A stretch of DNA of 14,409 nucleotides from an uncultured beta proteobacterium (GTDB lineage: Bacteria; Pseudomonadota; Gammaproteobacteria; Burkholderiales; Rhodocyclaceae). The position numbers were made by a program, and so were the translations under genes. Positions 1 to 5,748 of the stretch are shown here, piece after piece. Every line of letters starts with the position of its first letter. The stretch's first letter is position 1. Below the pieces are notes generated by a model, which worked only from the letters and a program-made list of their open reading frames with translations, was not told where the DNA came from and did not search any database. Location of the stretch: the NCBI GenBank assembly GCA_903953145.1, contig CAJBIL010000416.1, positions 1 to 14,409 of the forward strand, written 5' to 3'.

Positions 1-12
1 CACAGGGCTCAC
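1..12 (-). CDS. Probable toxin gene start (partial, runs off window)
   Basis: On the minus strand a GTG codon (12-10) overlaps the antitoxin TGA stop (11-9) in a GTGA arrangement, and four codons (M-S-P-V) remain before the window ends. Such overlaps are typical of antitoxin-toxin pairs with translational coupling. Phd/YefM antitoxins are commonly followed by a PIN-domain (VapC), Doc or RelE-type toxin, but four codons cannot tell which. The call is inferred almost entirely from position. No independent coding evidence exists in this window. Confidence 0.3.
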
Positions 13-326
13 GATTTGCGCTCCGGATATTCTTCTTCCAGCATTTGTACAAACGCATTGGGGCGGTCGACGCGTGGCGGAACTTCAAAACCATCCTCAG
101 AGCCTGACTCAATCATCAGTTGGCGCAGTTCAGCAAATTCCTCGGCAATTGTTTTTCGCCCGGTTTTTGCCTGTGCACTTTTCCAGCTCTCGTAGCCGGC
201 CAGATCCTCGGCCGCGATCACCGCTGCCACTGGCCGGTTTCGGTTGTAGATAAGCTGTGGCTCGTGCGCCGCTTCGCGGATCACTTCCGACAAATGTTGC
301 TTTGCTTGGGCGACGTTCCAGTCCAT
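9..326 (-). CDS. Phd/YefM family type II antitoxin
   Basis: Encodes about 105 residues. The N-terminal part (W-N-V-A-Q-A-K-Q-H-L-S-E-V, residues 3-15, then an I-Y-N-R-N-R-P-V-A-A-V-I strand near residues 26-37) matches the Phd/YefM DNA-binding fold, which dimerises on an operator. The acidic C-terminal half, ending E-E-E-Y-P-E-R, would be the toxin-wrapping tail. I chose the ATG at 326-324 rather than an in-frame start 14 codons upstream. It has an AAGGAG Shine-Dalgarno 6 nt before it, and the longer version would run through the operator. Its stop overlaps a GTG that probably begins the toxin. It lies 61 bp downstream of gcvT on the same strand, so gcvT read-through could also transcribe it. 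Antitoxin function and autorepression are inferred from the family. The exact toxin partner is unknown. Confidence 0.8.
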   Translation of the reverse strand: MDWNVAQAKQHLSEVIREAAHEPQLIYNRNRPVAAVIAAEDLAGYESWKSAQAKTGRKTIAEEFAELRQLMIESGSEDGFEVPPRVDRPNAFVQMLEEEYPERKS

Positions 327-336
327 GTTGCGCTCC

Positions 337-370
337 TTGTGTCTATTTATAATGGTCATTATAGACACAA
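337..370 (-). promoter_or_regulatory. Antitoxin operator/promoter inverted repeat
   Basis: TTGTGTCTAT (337-346) and ATAGACACAA (361-370) form a perfect 10-bp inverted repeat around a 14-nt spacer. A second dyad, ATAATG/CATTAT (349-354, 357-362), is nested in it. Read on the minus strand, it contains a consensus -10 hexamer TATAAT (363-358), and the right-hand arm ends in the antitoxin Shine-Dalgarno. This is what an autorepressed toxin-antitoxin promoter looks like, with antitoxin dimers covering the -10 box. No good -35 is visible; the best-spaced hexamer (CGTTAA) is weak. Confidence 0.7.
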
Positions 371-387
371 ATGATAGATTTTAACGG

Positions 388-1482
388 TTAAGCCAAGGCT
401 TTTCCGTTGCGTGCAAAGACAGGTTTGACCACGCTGGCCTTCAGCTGCTTGTCACGAATCTCAACCGTGACCGTATCGCCGATGGCAACGCCAAGCGGCA
501 GACGGGCCAGCGCGATGGACTGTTGCAGGGTCGGCGAGAAAGTGCCGCTGGTAATTTCTCCGGCGCCTTGCGCTGTATTTACTTTCTGGTGCGCCCGCAA
601 AACGCCGCCGCGATCAAGCAGCAGCAGGCCGAGGAACTGCTGTGCCTGCGGTTTGGCAAGGAGGGCGGCTTTACCGACGAAGTCACGCGGCGCAACCAGA
701 TCAACCGTCCAGGCAAGCCCTGCATCGAGCGGGGAAACCGTTTCGTCCATGTCCTGACCGTAGAGGTTCATACCGGCTTCGAGGCGCAGCGTGTCACGAG
801 CGCCGAGTCCGCAAGGCTGGACGCCGGCATCGGCGAGTGCCTGCCAGAGACGATCGGCTTGCGCAGCAGGCAGTGCGATTTCAAAGCCGTCTTCACCCGT
901 ATAGCCGGTGCTGGCGATGAAATAATCGCCCACGCTTGCGGCAAAAAAAGGTTTCAGCACTTCGGTTGCAGCGCGTGTTTCCGGCAAGACTTGCCAGACT
1001 TTTTCACGGGCCTTCGGGCCTTGTACGGCAATGATGGCCAGCGCATTGTCGCCGGCGCGGCGCTGGGTGATGCTGACGTCCAACTGCCATTCAGCAAGGC
1101 GGGTGGCCATCCAGGCCAGATCTTTGTCGGCGGTGCCGGCGTTGATCACCATCCGGTAATGCGTGTCGTCGATGTAATAAACAATCAGGTCGTCGATGAC
1201 GCCGCCAGCCTCGTTGAGCATGGCGCTGTACAGTGCCTTGCCAGCGCTTTTGAGTTTATCGACGTTGTTGGCGATCAGGCGCAGCAGGAAGGGCTTGGTG
1301 TCGGGGCCGGCCAGATCGACCATGCACATGTGCGAAACGTCGAACATCCCGCTATCGCGGCGCACGGCATGATGCTCCTCGATCTGCGAGCCGTAGTTCA
1401 CCGGCATGTCCCAGCCACCGAAGTCGACCATCTTGGCGTTAAATCGGCGATGGGTGTCGTTGAGTACAGTTTTCTGCGTCAT
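388..1482 (-). CDS. gcvT: Aminomethyltransferase, glycine cleavage system T protein
   Basis: Encodes 364 residues, the usual GcvT length. The T protein takes the aminomethyl group from lipoylated H protein and passes its carbon to tetrahydrofolate, giving 5,10-methylene-THF and ammonia. The family-typical N-terminus (H-R-R-F-N-A-K-M-V-D-F-G-G-W-D-M-P-V-N-Y, residues 11-30), the G-M-F-D-V-S-H-M segment (45-52) and G-G-V-I-D-D (93-98) are visible. The last holds the conserved Asp region implicated in folate chemistry. Y-T-G-E-D-G-F-E and G-A-R-D-T-L-R-L-E-A-G follow in the central domain, then the C-terminal barrel. The ATG at 1482 has an AAGGGA ribosome site (1493-1488). A tandem glycine riboswitch and terminator lie directly upstream. 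gcvH and gcvP are not in the window. The downstream neighbour is a toxin-antitoxin pair instead, with no terminator seen between. Confidence 0.97.
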   Translation of the reverse strand: MTQKTVLNDTHRRFNAKMVDFGGWDMPVNYGSQIEEHHAVRRDSGMFDVSHMCMVDLAGPDTKPFLLRLIANNVDKLKSAGKALYSAMLNEAGGVIDDLIVYYIDDTHYRMVINAGTADKDLAWMATRLAEWQLDVSITQRRAGDNALAIIAVQGPKAREKVWQVLPETRAATEVLKPFFAASVGDYFIASTGYTGEDGFEIALPAAQADRLWQALADAGVQPCGLGARDTLRLEAGMNLYGQDMDETVSPLDAGLAWTVDLVAPRDFVGKAALLAKPQAQQFLGLLLLDRGGVLRAHQKVNTAQGAGEITSGTFSPTLQQSIALARLPLGVAIGDTVTVEIRDKQLKASVVKPVFARNGKALA

Positions 1483-1510
1483 ATCAATCCCTTGGAGGAA
1501 GGTATTAAAG

Positions 1511-1526
1511 TCGTTTCTAGAAACGA
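1511..1526. repeat. Perfect 16-bp palindrome in gcvT leader
   Basis: TCGTTTCTAGAAACGA is a perfect palindrome. It begins at the last base of the riboswitch terminator U-tract, 28 bp before the gcvT start codon. It could be a protein operator, or fold in RNA as a 6-bp stem with a CTAG loop that would be present only in read-through transcripts. Its role is unknown. Confidence 0.6.
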
Positions 1527-1557
1527 AAAAAGGGCGAACCCGATAACGAGTTCACCC
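1526..1557 (-). terminator. Intrinsic terminator, riboswitch expression platform
   Basis: On the minus strand GGGTGAACTCG (1557-1547) pairs with CGGGTTCGCCC (1542-1532) over 11 bp, counting two G-U wobbles, with a TTAT loop. Six T residues (1531-1526) follow at once. It starts directly at the end of the second aptamer's P1 helix and sits upstream of gcvT, so it is well placed to be the on/off element of the glycine riboswitch. Confidence 0.85.
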
Positions 1558-1754
1558 CTCTGTCCTTGATACCTGAGAGATTACCGCAGCAGAATTCTTG
1601 ATCCTGTTGCGTTGCCCCATCGGTGGGCGCTCCGCGTTGTCGGGGGCGCCGCTCTCCAGAGTTCATTGCACGAACGGTCCTTTTGCCTGAGCGTTTCCGG
1701 GTGGATTGCGCCTTCGGCGGCGGGAGATTTGTTGCATCCGCTCTCTCCCGTTCG
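1558..1754 (-). promoter_or_regulatory. Tandem glycine riboswitch (two aptamers)
   Basis: Aptamer I spans 1754-1671. P1 is CGAACGG (1754-1748) paired with CCGTTCG (1677-1671), and the core contains GGGAGAGAGCG, GCCGCCGAAGG and ACGCTCAGGCAAAAGGAC. Aptamer II spans 1661-1558. P1 is CTCTG (1661-1657) paired with CAGAG (1562-1558), and its core contains GGAGAGCG, CCACCGATGGGGCAA and AATCTCTCAGGTATCAAGGA. The linker is only 9 nt (1670-1662). These sequences are hallmark conserved elements of the bacterial glycine riboswitch (gcvT RNA motif), which senses glycine cooperatively and controls glycine cleavage genes. It lies directly upstream of a terminator and gcvT. Whether glycine turns expression on, as is usual for gcv operons, or off cannot be settled by eye. 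Confidence 0.95.
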
Positions 1755-1761
1755 CGGCCGA

Positions 1762-1791
1762 ACTATAGCGCGACGACAGGATTTTTCGCAA
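1762..1791 (-). promoter_or_regulatory. Promoter of the glycine riboswitch-gcvT transcript
   Basis: On the minus strand TTGCGA (1791-1786) is followed after 18 bp by TATAGT (1767-1762), a plausible sigma70 pair. The predicted transcription start, about 7 bp beyond the -10 box, falls near 1755. That is exactly where the P1 helix of the first aptamer begins, which supports the call. Confidence 0.6.
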
Positions 1792-1830
1792 GGTTTTGGG
1801 CAAAAGGGCATCAAAATTTCGCCAGTCAAA

Positions 1831-1845
1831 TGAGAATTACTTGCA
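1831..1845. promoter_or_regulatory. Candidate Fur box upstream of bfd
   Basis: TGAGAATTACTTGCA matches the 7-1-7 Fur motif (TGATAAT-N-ATTATCA) at 10 of 14 positions, six of them in the left half. It overlaps the -35 element of the bfd promoter. bfd is a classic Fur-repressed gene, so context supports the match. The right half-site is weak. Confidence 0.55.
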
Positions 1846-1868
1846 TTCGTTAAATTTTTTGATAATAC
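1841..1868 (+). promoter_or_regulatory. Candidate bfd promoter
   Basis: TTGCAT (1841-1846) and TAATAC (1863-1868) are separated by 16 bp in an AT-rich stretch that contrasts with the surrounding GC-rich DNA. The -35 overlaps the candidate Fur box, so Fur-Fe would block polymerase. The predicted start leaves a leader of roughly 30 nt before bfd. Confidence 0.5.
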
Positions 1869-1905
1869 TTGGCTACATGCTGTTCGTTTTCTTTGGGGTA
1901 TTCAA

Positions 1906-2112
1906 ATGTATGTCTGTGTGTGTAGCGCAGTTACCACGAGGCAAATTTCCGCAACCATCGCAGCCGGCGCAAAAACCTTTGCTGATCTGCGCGATCAACT
2001 TGGCGTCGGAACCTGCTGTGGCAAGTGCTGTAAAGATGCGCGCAAACAGTTGCGACAGGAGTGCGGGCGCAGCGAATGTCAGTCTCAGGAAGCGGGCAAT
2101 CCTCTGATGTGA
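1906..2112 (+). CDS. bfd: Bacterioferritin-associated ferredoxin, [2Fe-2S] protein
   Basis: Encodes 68 residues. Bfd is a small cytoplasmic [2Fe-2S] ferredoxin. In the studied systems it binds bacterioferritin and passes electrons inward to reduce and release stored iron. Cys4, Cys6, Cys38 and Cys41 reproduce the family pattern C-x-C...C-x2-C, with the same x31 gap as I recall for E. coli Bfd. Cys37 and Cys42 are extra neighbours, making a C-C-G-K-C-C cluster. The M-Y-V-C-V-C start is typical. The ATG at 1906 is preceded by a modest GGGGT ribosome site (1895-1899). The last 20 residues (about 49-68) are polar and probably disordered. It is transcribed divergently from the glycine riboswitch-gcvT unit and stands alone; no bacterioferritin gene is adjacent. 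A Fur-like box overlaps its promoter, which would give expression under iron limitation. Confidence 0.9.
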   Translation: MYVCVCSAVTTRQISATIAAGAKTFADLRDQLGVGTCCGKCCKDARKQLRQECGRSECQSQEAGNPLM

Positions 2113-2343
2113 TTTGCCGTTTATGCAGAAATTCCTCCGGCTTTAGCGACAATTCTCCAAAAACGCCGGCAATCTGATCATCGACATCTCCAGCAGCACA
2201 GTTTGGCCAGACAATCTCAGAGATTTTGTGATTGACGGGTGTGTTCAACCCTCGCCAAAGTTACGTCTGGTCATCCCAAGGCAGATTTTCTGCTGTGTTA
2301 TTATGCGACGCTTCCATTTTTAGTCGCAAAGCGCCCTTCTACC

Positions 2344-3174
2344 GTGTTCAACGCTGATCTTCACTGTCACTCCACCGCCTCTGATGGCACCATGCCCGCA
2401 GCTGATGTTGCACGTCGTGCGGTTGCCAACGGCGTTCAAATGCTGGCATTGACCGATCACGATGATCTTGGAGGCTTGCCTGCTGCCCGGGCAGTGGCTA
2501 ACGAATTGGGGATGGCTTTTGTCAATGGTGTTGAAATCTCCATCGAATGGGAAACCATGCAAATCCATATTCTCGGATTTGCTTTTGATGCCGACAATGC
2601 GGCGCTAAATGCTGGCCTCGCAGCTATTCGCTCCGGGCGCGTCGACCGTGCTCAGCGCATGTCCGCCGAACTCGAGAAAATTGGTATTCAAGGTGCTTTT
2701 GAAGGCGCCATGCGCTATGCCGAAAACCCCAGCTTGATCAGCCGCGCTCATTTCGGTCGTCACCTTGTCGATAGTGGCGTTTGCAAGGATATGCGCAGCG
2801 TATTTGAGTCCTACCTGGTGCCCGGCCGTCCTGGCTACGTCGATCATCGCTGGGCGACGCTGCCGGATTCCATCGGCTGGATTCTTGGTGCGGGCGGCAT
2901 TGCTGCCGTGGCTCACCCGGGTCGCTACAAATTGAATAATCGCGACATGCGGCGCTTTCTCTCCGACTTCAAAGACCTTGGCGGGCAGGCCATTGAGGTC
3001 ATGTCGGGCAGCCACTCGCTTGAAAATGTTGGCACATTTGGCCGCTTGGCCAATGAATACGGCTTCCTCGCCTCACGCGGCTCTGATTTCCACGGACCTG
3101 ACGAGAGTTATACCGATCTTGGAAAACTGGCGCCGTTGCCAGACGGTCTGAAGCCTGTCTGGGAAGCATTCTGA
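2344..3174 (+). CDS. rnm: PHP-domain phosphoesterase, RNase AM (YciV/TrpH) family
   Basis: Encodes about 276 residues. The family uses a trinuclear metal site. E. coli RNase AM (YciV/TrpH) matures 5' ends of rRNA, and relatives hydrolyse 3',5'-nucleotide bisphosphates. The metal-binding PHP motifs are all visible: D-L-H-C-H-S (5-10), T-D-H-D (37-40), N-G-V-E-I (61-65), I-H-I-L-G-F (74-79), R-A-H-F-G-R-H (134-140), A-H-P-G-R-Y (190-195) and S-D-F-H-G (247-251). I chose the GTG at 2344 because homologues begin a few residues before D-L-H-x-H. The frame stays open to a GTG at 2239, but that 35-residue extension looks non-coding. No clear ribosome site precedes the GTG, so the start is the weak point. 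The 231-bp gap after bfd has only a weak -10-like TATTAT (2299-2304) and a short GCAGA/TCTGC hairpin (2281-2293). It heads a plus-strand operon, with yciO 7 bp downstream. Confidence 0.88.
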   Translation: MFNADLHCHSTASDGTMPAADVARRAVANGVQMLALTDHDDLGGLPAARAVANELGMAFVNGVEISIEWETMQIHILGFAFDADNAALNAGLAAIRSGRVDRAQRMSAELEKIGIQGAFEGAMRYAENPSLISRAHFGRHLVDSGVCKDMRSVFESYLVPGRPGYVDHRWATLPDSIGWILGAGGIAAVAHPGRYKLNNRDMRRFLSDFKDLGGQAIEVMSGSHSLENVGTFGRLANEYGFLASRGSDFHGPDESYTDLGKLAPLPDGLKPVWEAF

Positions 3175-3181
3175 GGATTTA

Positions 3182-3805
3182 ATGGCGCAGTATCTATCGA
3201 TCCATCCGGAAGATCCGCAGCCGCGTCTGCTGCATATTGCTGCCGAGATTGTGCGCAAAGGCGGGCTTGTCGCTTTCCCGACCGACTCCTGCTATGCGCT
3301 CGGCTGTCATCTTGGTGACAAGGATGCGGTTGAGCGCATCCGTGCGATTCGCGCCGTCGATGATCGTCACCATTTAACTTTGATGTGCCGCGATCTCTCG
3401 GAAATTGCGCAGTTTGCCCGCGTTGATAATGCCCAGTACCGCTTGCTGAAGGCAACGACACCTGGCAGTTACACGTTTATTCTCGAGGGCACCAAAGAAC
3501 TGCCGCGTCGTGTGCTGCACCCGAAGCGAAAAACAATCGGCCTGCGTATACCGGCACATCCGGTGGCATTGGGTTTGCTTGACCAGCTTGGCGAGCCGCT
3601 GCTCACGTCAACGCTGATCTTGCCAGGTGATGAAACACCGCTGACGGAAGGTTGGGAGATTCAGGATCGTCTTGATGATCAGCTGGAGCTGATTCTCGAT
3701 GGCGGGCATTGCGGTATTGAGCCAACAACTGTGGTTGATTTGACGGCGGCGCTTCCCGCGCTGGTTCGTGCAGGGCGTGGCACGCTGGCGCCGTTCGGGC
3801 TATAA
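3182..3805 (+). CDS. yciO: YciO, Sua5/YciO/YrdC family protein
   Basis: Encodes 207 residues, the length of E. coli YciO, and resembles it throughout. The YrdC fold binds nucleotide and RNA. Relatives TsaC/Sua5 make threonylcarbamoyl-AMP for tRNA t6A. YciO itself is a paralogue with much weaker or unclear activity. Visible signatures are A-F-P-T-D-S-C-Y-A-L-G (31-41), H-L-T-L-M-C-R-D-L (64-72), T-P-G-S-Y-T-F-I-L (93-101), K-R-K-T-I-G-L-R-I-P (115-124) and P-T-T-V-V-D-L near the end. It has the short form, without the extra Sua5 C-terminal domain. The ATG at 3182 follows a GAGGA ribosome site (3173-3177). It lies 7 bp after the RNase AM gene, a pairing also found in E. coli, suggesting a shared RNA-related role. 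The next gene follows after 3 bp. Confidence 0.93.
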   Translation: MAQYLSIHPEDPQPRLLHIAAEIVRKGGLVAFPTDSCYALGCHLGDKDAVERIRAIRAVDDRHHLTLMCRDLSEIAQFARVDNAQYRLLKATTPGSYTFILEGTKELPRRVLHPKRKTIGLRIPAHPVALGLLDQLGEPLLTSTLILPGDETPLTEGWEIQDRLDDQLELILDGGHCGIEPTTVVDLTAALPALVRAGRGTLAPFGL

Positions 3806-3808
3806 ACG

Positions 3809-4471
3809 ATGGAAGCGCTGATTCAGACAATCGTCATTGCCGCCATCCCGATTATTCTGGCGATTACGCTGCATGAAGCAGCACATGGTTATGTCGCGCG
3901 TTATTTCGGTGATCCGACCGCCTGGCAGGCGGGGCGAATCAGCCTCAACCCACTACGCCACATTGATCCGGTTGGCACGTTGCTGGTTCCGGGCTTGATT
4001 CTGGCGACCAGCTACCTTGCTGCGGGCAGTGCCATGCTCTTCGGCTGGGCAAAACCGGTGCCGGTTAATTTTGGGCGTTTGCGTGATCCGAAGCGTGACA
4101 TGCTCTGGGTAGCCGCCGCCGGGCCGGCTTCAAACCTGATCATGGCGCTCGGCTGGGCGATTCTGCTCAAGATCGTTGTCCTGATGCCCCTGAACGCTTA
4201 CAGTGAGCCGCTGGCCGAAATGAGCAGAACCGGCATCAACATCAATCTGGTGCTGATGGTGCTCAATCTTCTCCCATTGCCACCGCTCGATGGTGGCCGT
4301 ATCGCGGTCAGTCTGTTACCGCACCCGCTGGCGTGGAAGTTTGCCCAGCTTGAACGCTGGGGATTCCCCATTCTCTTGCTAATGCTGTTTACCGGCGTTC
4401 TCGATGCCATCATCGGGCCGCTGGTCGGGCAGGTTCGCGGTCTGATCATTCTACTTTTTCAGTTTAATTGA
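3809..4471 (+). CDS. M50 family site-2 protease-like zinc metalloprotease, membrane protein
   Basis: Encodes 220 residues, rich in hydrophobic segments (about 7-21, 56-78, 98-127, 143-157, 185-217). The zinc motif H-E-A-A-H (22-26) lies in the first membrane segment. The second metal-ligand motif, N-L-L-P-L-P-P-L-D-G-G-R (153-164, Asp161), lies in a later one. Together they define the M50/site-2 protease family, which cleaves substrates inside the membrane. The short form without a PDZ domain matches the widespread bacterial group that includes YwhC/Rip3-like proteins. Substrate and biological role are not known. The ATG at 3809 is 3 bp after yciO and trpS starts 8 bp downstream, so it is embedded in the operon. 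This placement beside trpS and scpA is, from memory, common in Betaproteobacteria, but says little about function. Proteolytic activity is inferred from intact motifs. Confidence 0.9.
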   Translation: MEALIQTIVIAAIPIILAITLHEAAHGYVARYFGDPTAWQAGRISLNPLRHIDPVGTLLVPGLILATSYLAAGSAMLFGWAKPVPVNFGRLRDPKRDMLWVAAAGPASNLIMALGWAILLKIVVLMPLNAYSEPLAEMSRTGININLVLMVLNLLPLPPLDGGRIAVSLLPHPLAWKFAQLERWGFPILLLMLFTGVLDAIIGPLVGQVRGLIILLFQFN

Positions 4472-4479
4472 CACTCTCT

Positions 4480-5682
4480 ATGTACGCAGAACGCGTTCTC
4501 TCCGGCATGCGACCCACGGGTAGCCTGCATCTTGGCCACTATCATGGCGTGCTTAAAAACTGGGTCGAGCTTCAGCACGAGTATCCCTGCCTGTTCTTTG
4601 TTGCTGACTGGCATGCATTGACGACACATTACGAAGATCCGCAGGGGATAGAGAAAGCCTCCTGGGATATGGTCATTGACTGGCTGGCGGCAGGTGTTGA
4701 TCCATCACAGGCGACGCTGTTCATTCAGTCACAGGTGCCGGAACATGCCGAACTCCACCTTTTGCTGTCGATGATGACGCCGCTCGGCTGGCTGGAGCGC
4801 GTACCGACTTACAAAGATCAGCAGGAAAAACTCGATAGCAAGGATTTGTCGACGTACGGTTTCCTCGGCTATCCCTTGCTTATGAGTTCTGACATTCTGA
4901 TTTATCGTGCCGATAAGGTGCCGGTTGGCGAAGACCAGATCCCGCACGTTGAATTTACCCGCGAACTGGCCCGCCGTTTCAATCACATGTACGGTCGTGA
5001 AGCCGGTTTCGAGGAAAAAGCAATAGCTGCTGTGAAGCAGCTTGGCTCCAAAAAAGGACGGCTTTACAACCAGTTGCGTACCCGCTTTCAGCAGGAAGGC
5101 GCTCAGGATGCGATTGGATACGCACACGCGCTACTCGATGAAGTGCCGGATCTTTCGCTGGCTGACCGGGAACGCCTGTATGGCTACCTTGAGGGCACCG
5201 GAAAAATGATCCTCGTCGAACCCGGCGCGTTGCTGACGAAGGCTTCCCGGATGCCGGGACTGGATGGGCAAAAAATGTCCAAATCCTATGGCAATACAAT
5301 CACCTTGCGTGAAGATGAAGCCTCTGTATCGCAAAAGATCAAGCGCATGCCGACCGATCCGGCGCGGGTTCGCCTGACCGACCCCGGTGATCCGGATAAA
5401 TGTCCCGTATGGCAATTGCACCTCGTCTATTCCGATGAAGTTTGCAAGGACTGGGCGCAGAAGGGTTGCCGCAATGCGAGCTTTGGCTGCCTTGAGTGCA
5501 AGCAACCCGTTATTGATGGCATTCTCAAGGAGCAGGCGCCGATGCGCGAGCGCGCCCAGTTGTATCTTGACGACCCAACGCTGGTACGCAACATCATCGC
5601 CGACGGCAACGAGAAAGCCCGCAAACTGGCACAGGAAACGATGCGCGACGTTCGTGAAGCCATGGGGTTGAATTACAGTTAA
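4480..5682 (+). CDS. trpS: Tryptophanyl-tRNA synthetase, long form with cysteine cluster
   Basis: Encodes 400 residues. It charges tRNA-Trp with tryptophan in the cytoplasm. The class I signatures are clear: G-S-L-H-L-G-H-Y (14-21, HIGH box) and K-M-S-K-S (265-269). I prefer ATG at 4480 (M-Y-A-E-R-V-L-S-G-M-R-P-T-G); a TTG at 4468 overlapping the previous stop would add four residues. It is about 65 residues longer than the E. coli enzyme. Much of the excess is an insertion (roughly residues 180-240) before the KMSKS loop. The C-terminal anticodon-binding half contains Cys308, Cys330, Cys337 and Cys340, spaced C-x21-C-x6-C-x2-C, plus Cys322. This nearly equals the C-x22-C-x6-C-x2-C [4Fe-4S] motif described in Thermotoga maritima TrpRS. 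It is the fourth gene of the operon, 8 bp after the M50 gene. No trp-sensing leader is seen. Confidence 0.96.
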   Translation: MYAERVLSGMRPTGSLHLGHYHGVLKNWVELQHEYPCLFFVADWHALTTHYEDPQGIEKASWDMVIDWLAAGVDPSQATLFIQSQVPEHAELHLLLSMMTPLGWLERVPTYKDQQEKLDSKDLSTYGFLGYPLLMSSDILIYRADKVPVGEDQIPHVEFTRELARRFNHMYGREAGFEEKAIAAVKQLGSKKGRLYNQLRTRFQQEGAQDAIGYAHALLDEVPDLSLADRERLYGYLEGTGKMILVEPGALLTKASRMPGLDGQKMSKSYGNTITLREDEASVSQKIKRMPTDPARVRLTDPGDPDKCPVWQLHLVYSDEVCKDWAQKGCRNASFGCLECKQPVIDGILKEQAPMRERAQLYLDDPTLVRNIIADGNEKARKLAQETMRDVREAMGLNYS

Positions 5683-5702
5683 CGTAATGAACCTAAAATC
5701 CA

Positions 5703-5726
5703 CCACAGATGCACAGAGGCACAGTG
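5703..5726. repeat. Three tandem 8-nt units, intergenic repeat
   Basis: CCACAGAT, GCACAGAG and GCACAGTG follow each other directly in the trpS-scpA gap. They resemble a dispersed CACAGAG-rich intergenic element that I recall in many unrelated bacterial genomes (variants of ACCACAGAGRCACAGAGG). A small hairpin, TGGCC-CAA-GGCCA, follows at 5725-5737. There is no T-run, so it is not a terminator. Function is unknown. Confidence 0.6.
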
Positions 5727-5748
5727 GCCCAAGGCCAGGCTTGCTCCC

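Noticed and set aside
523..1569. 348-codon plus-strand open frame opposite gcvT
   Set aside because: gcvT on the minus strand is unmistakable and full length. The antisense frame has no recognisable domain and runs into the riboswitch terminator.
1581..1829. Small ORFs on both strands across the riboswitch
   Set aside because: The region is accounted for by the conserved glycine aptamer sequences and promoter. The ORFs have no ribosome site and no protein-like composition.
2239..2343. Upstream GTG start for the RNase AM gene
   Set aside because: It would add 35 residues before the D-L-H-x-H motif, which normally lies at the very N-terminus, and the extension spans the likely promoter region.
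2113..2343. Possible small gene or regulatory RNA between bfd and rnm
   Set aside because: Only weak short dyads (for example GCAGA/TCTGC at 2281-2293 and AATCT/AGATT near 2211-2226) and a poor -10 are visible. There is no convincing ORF, terminator or known RNA motif.
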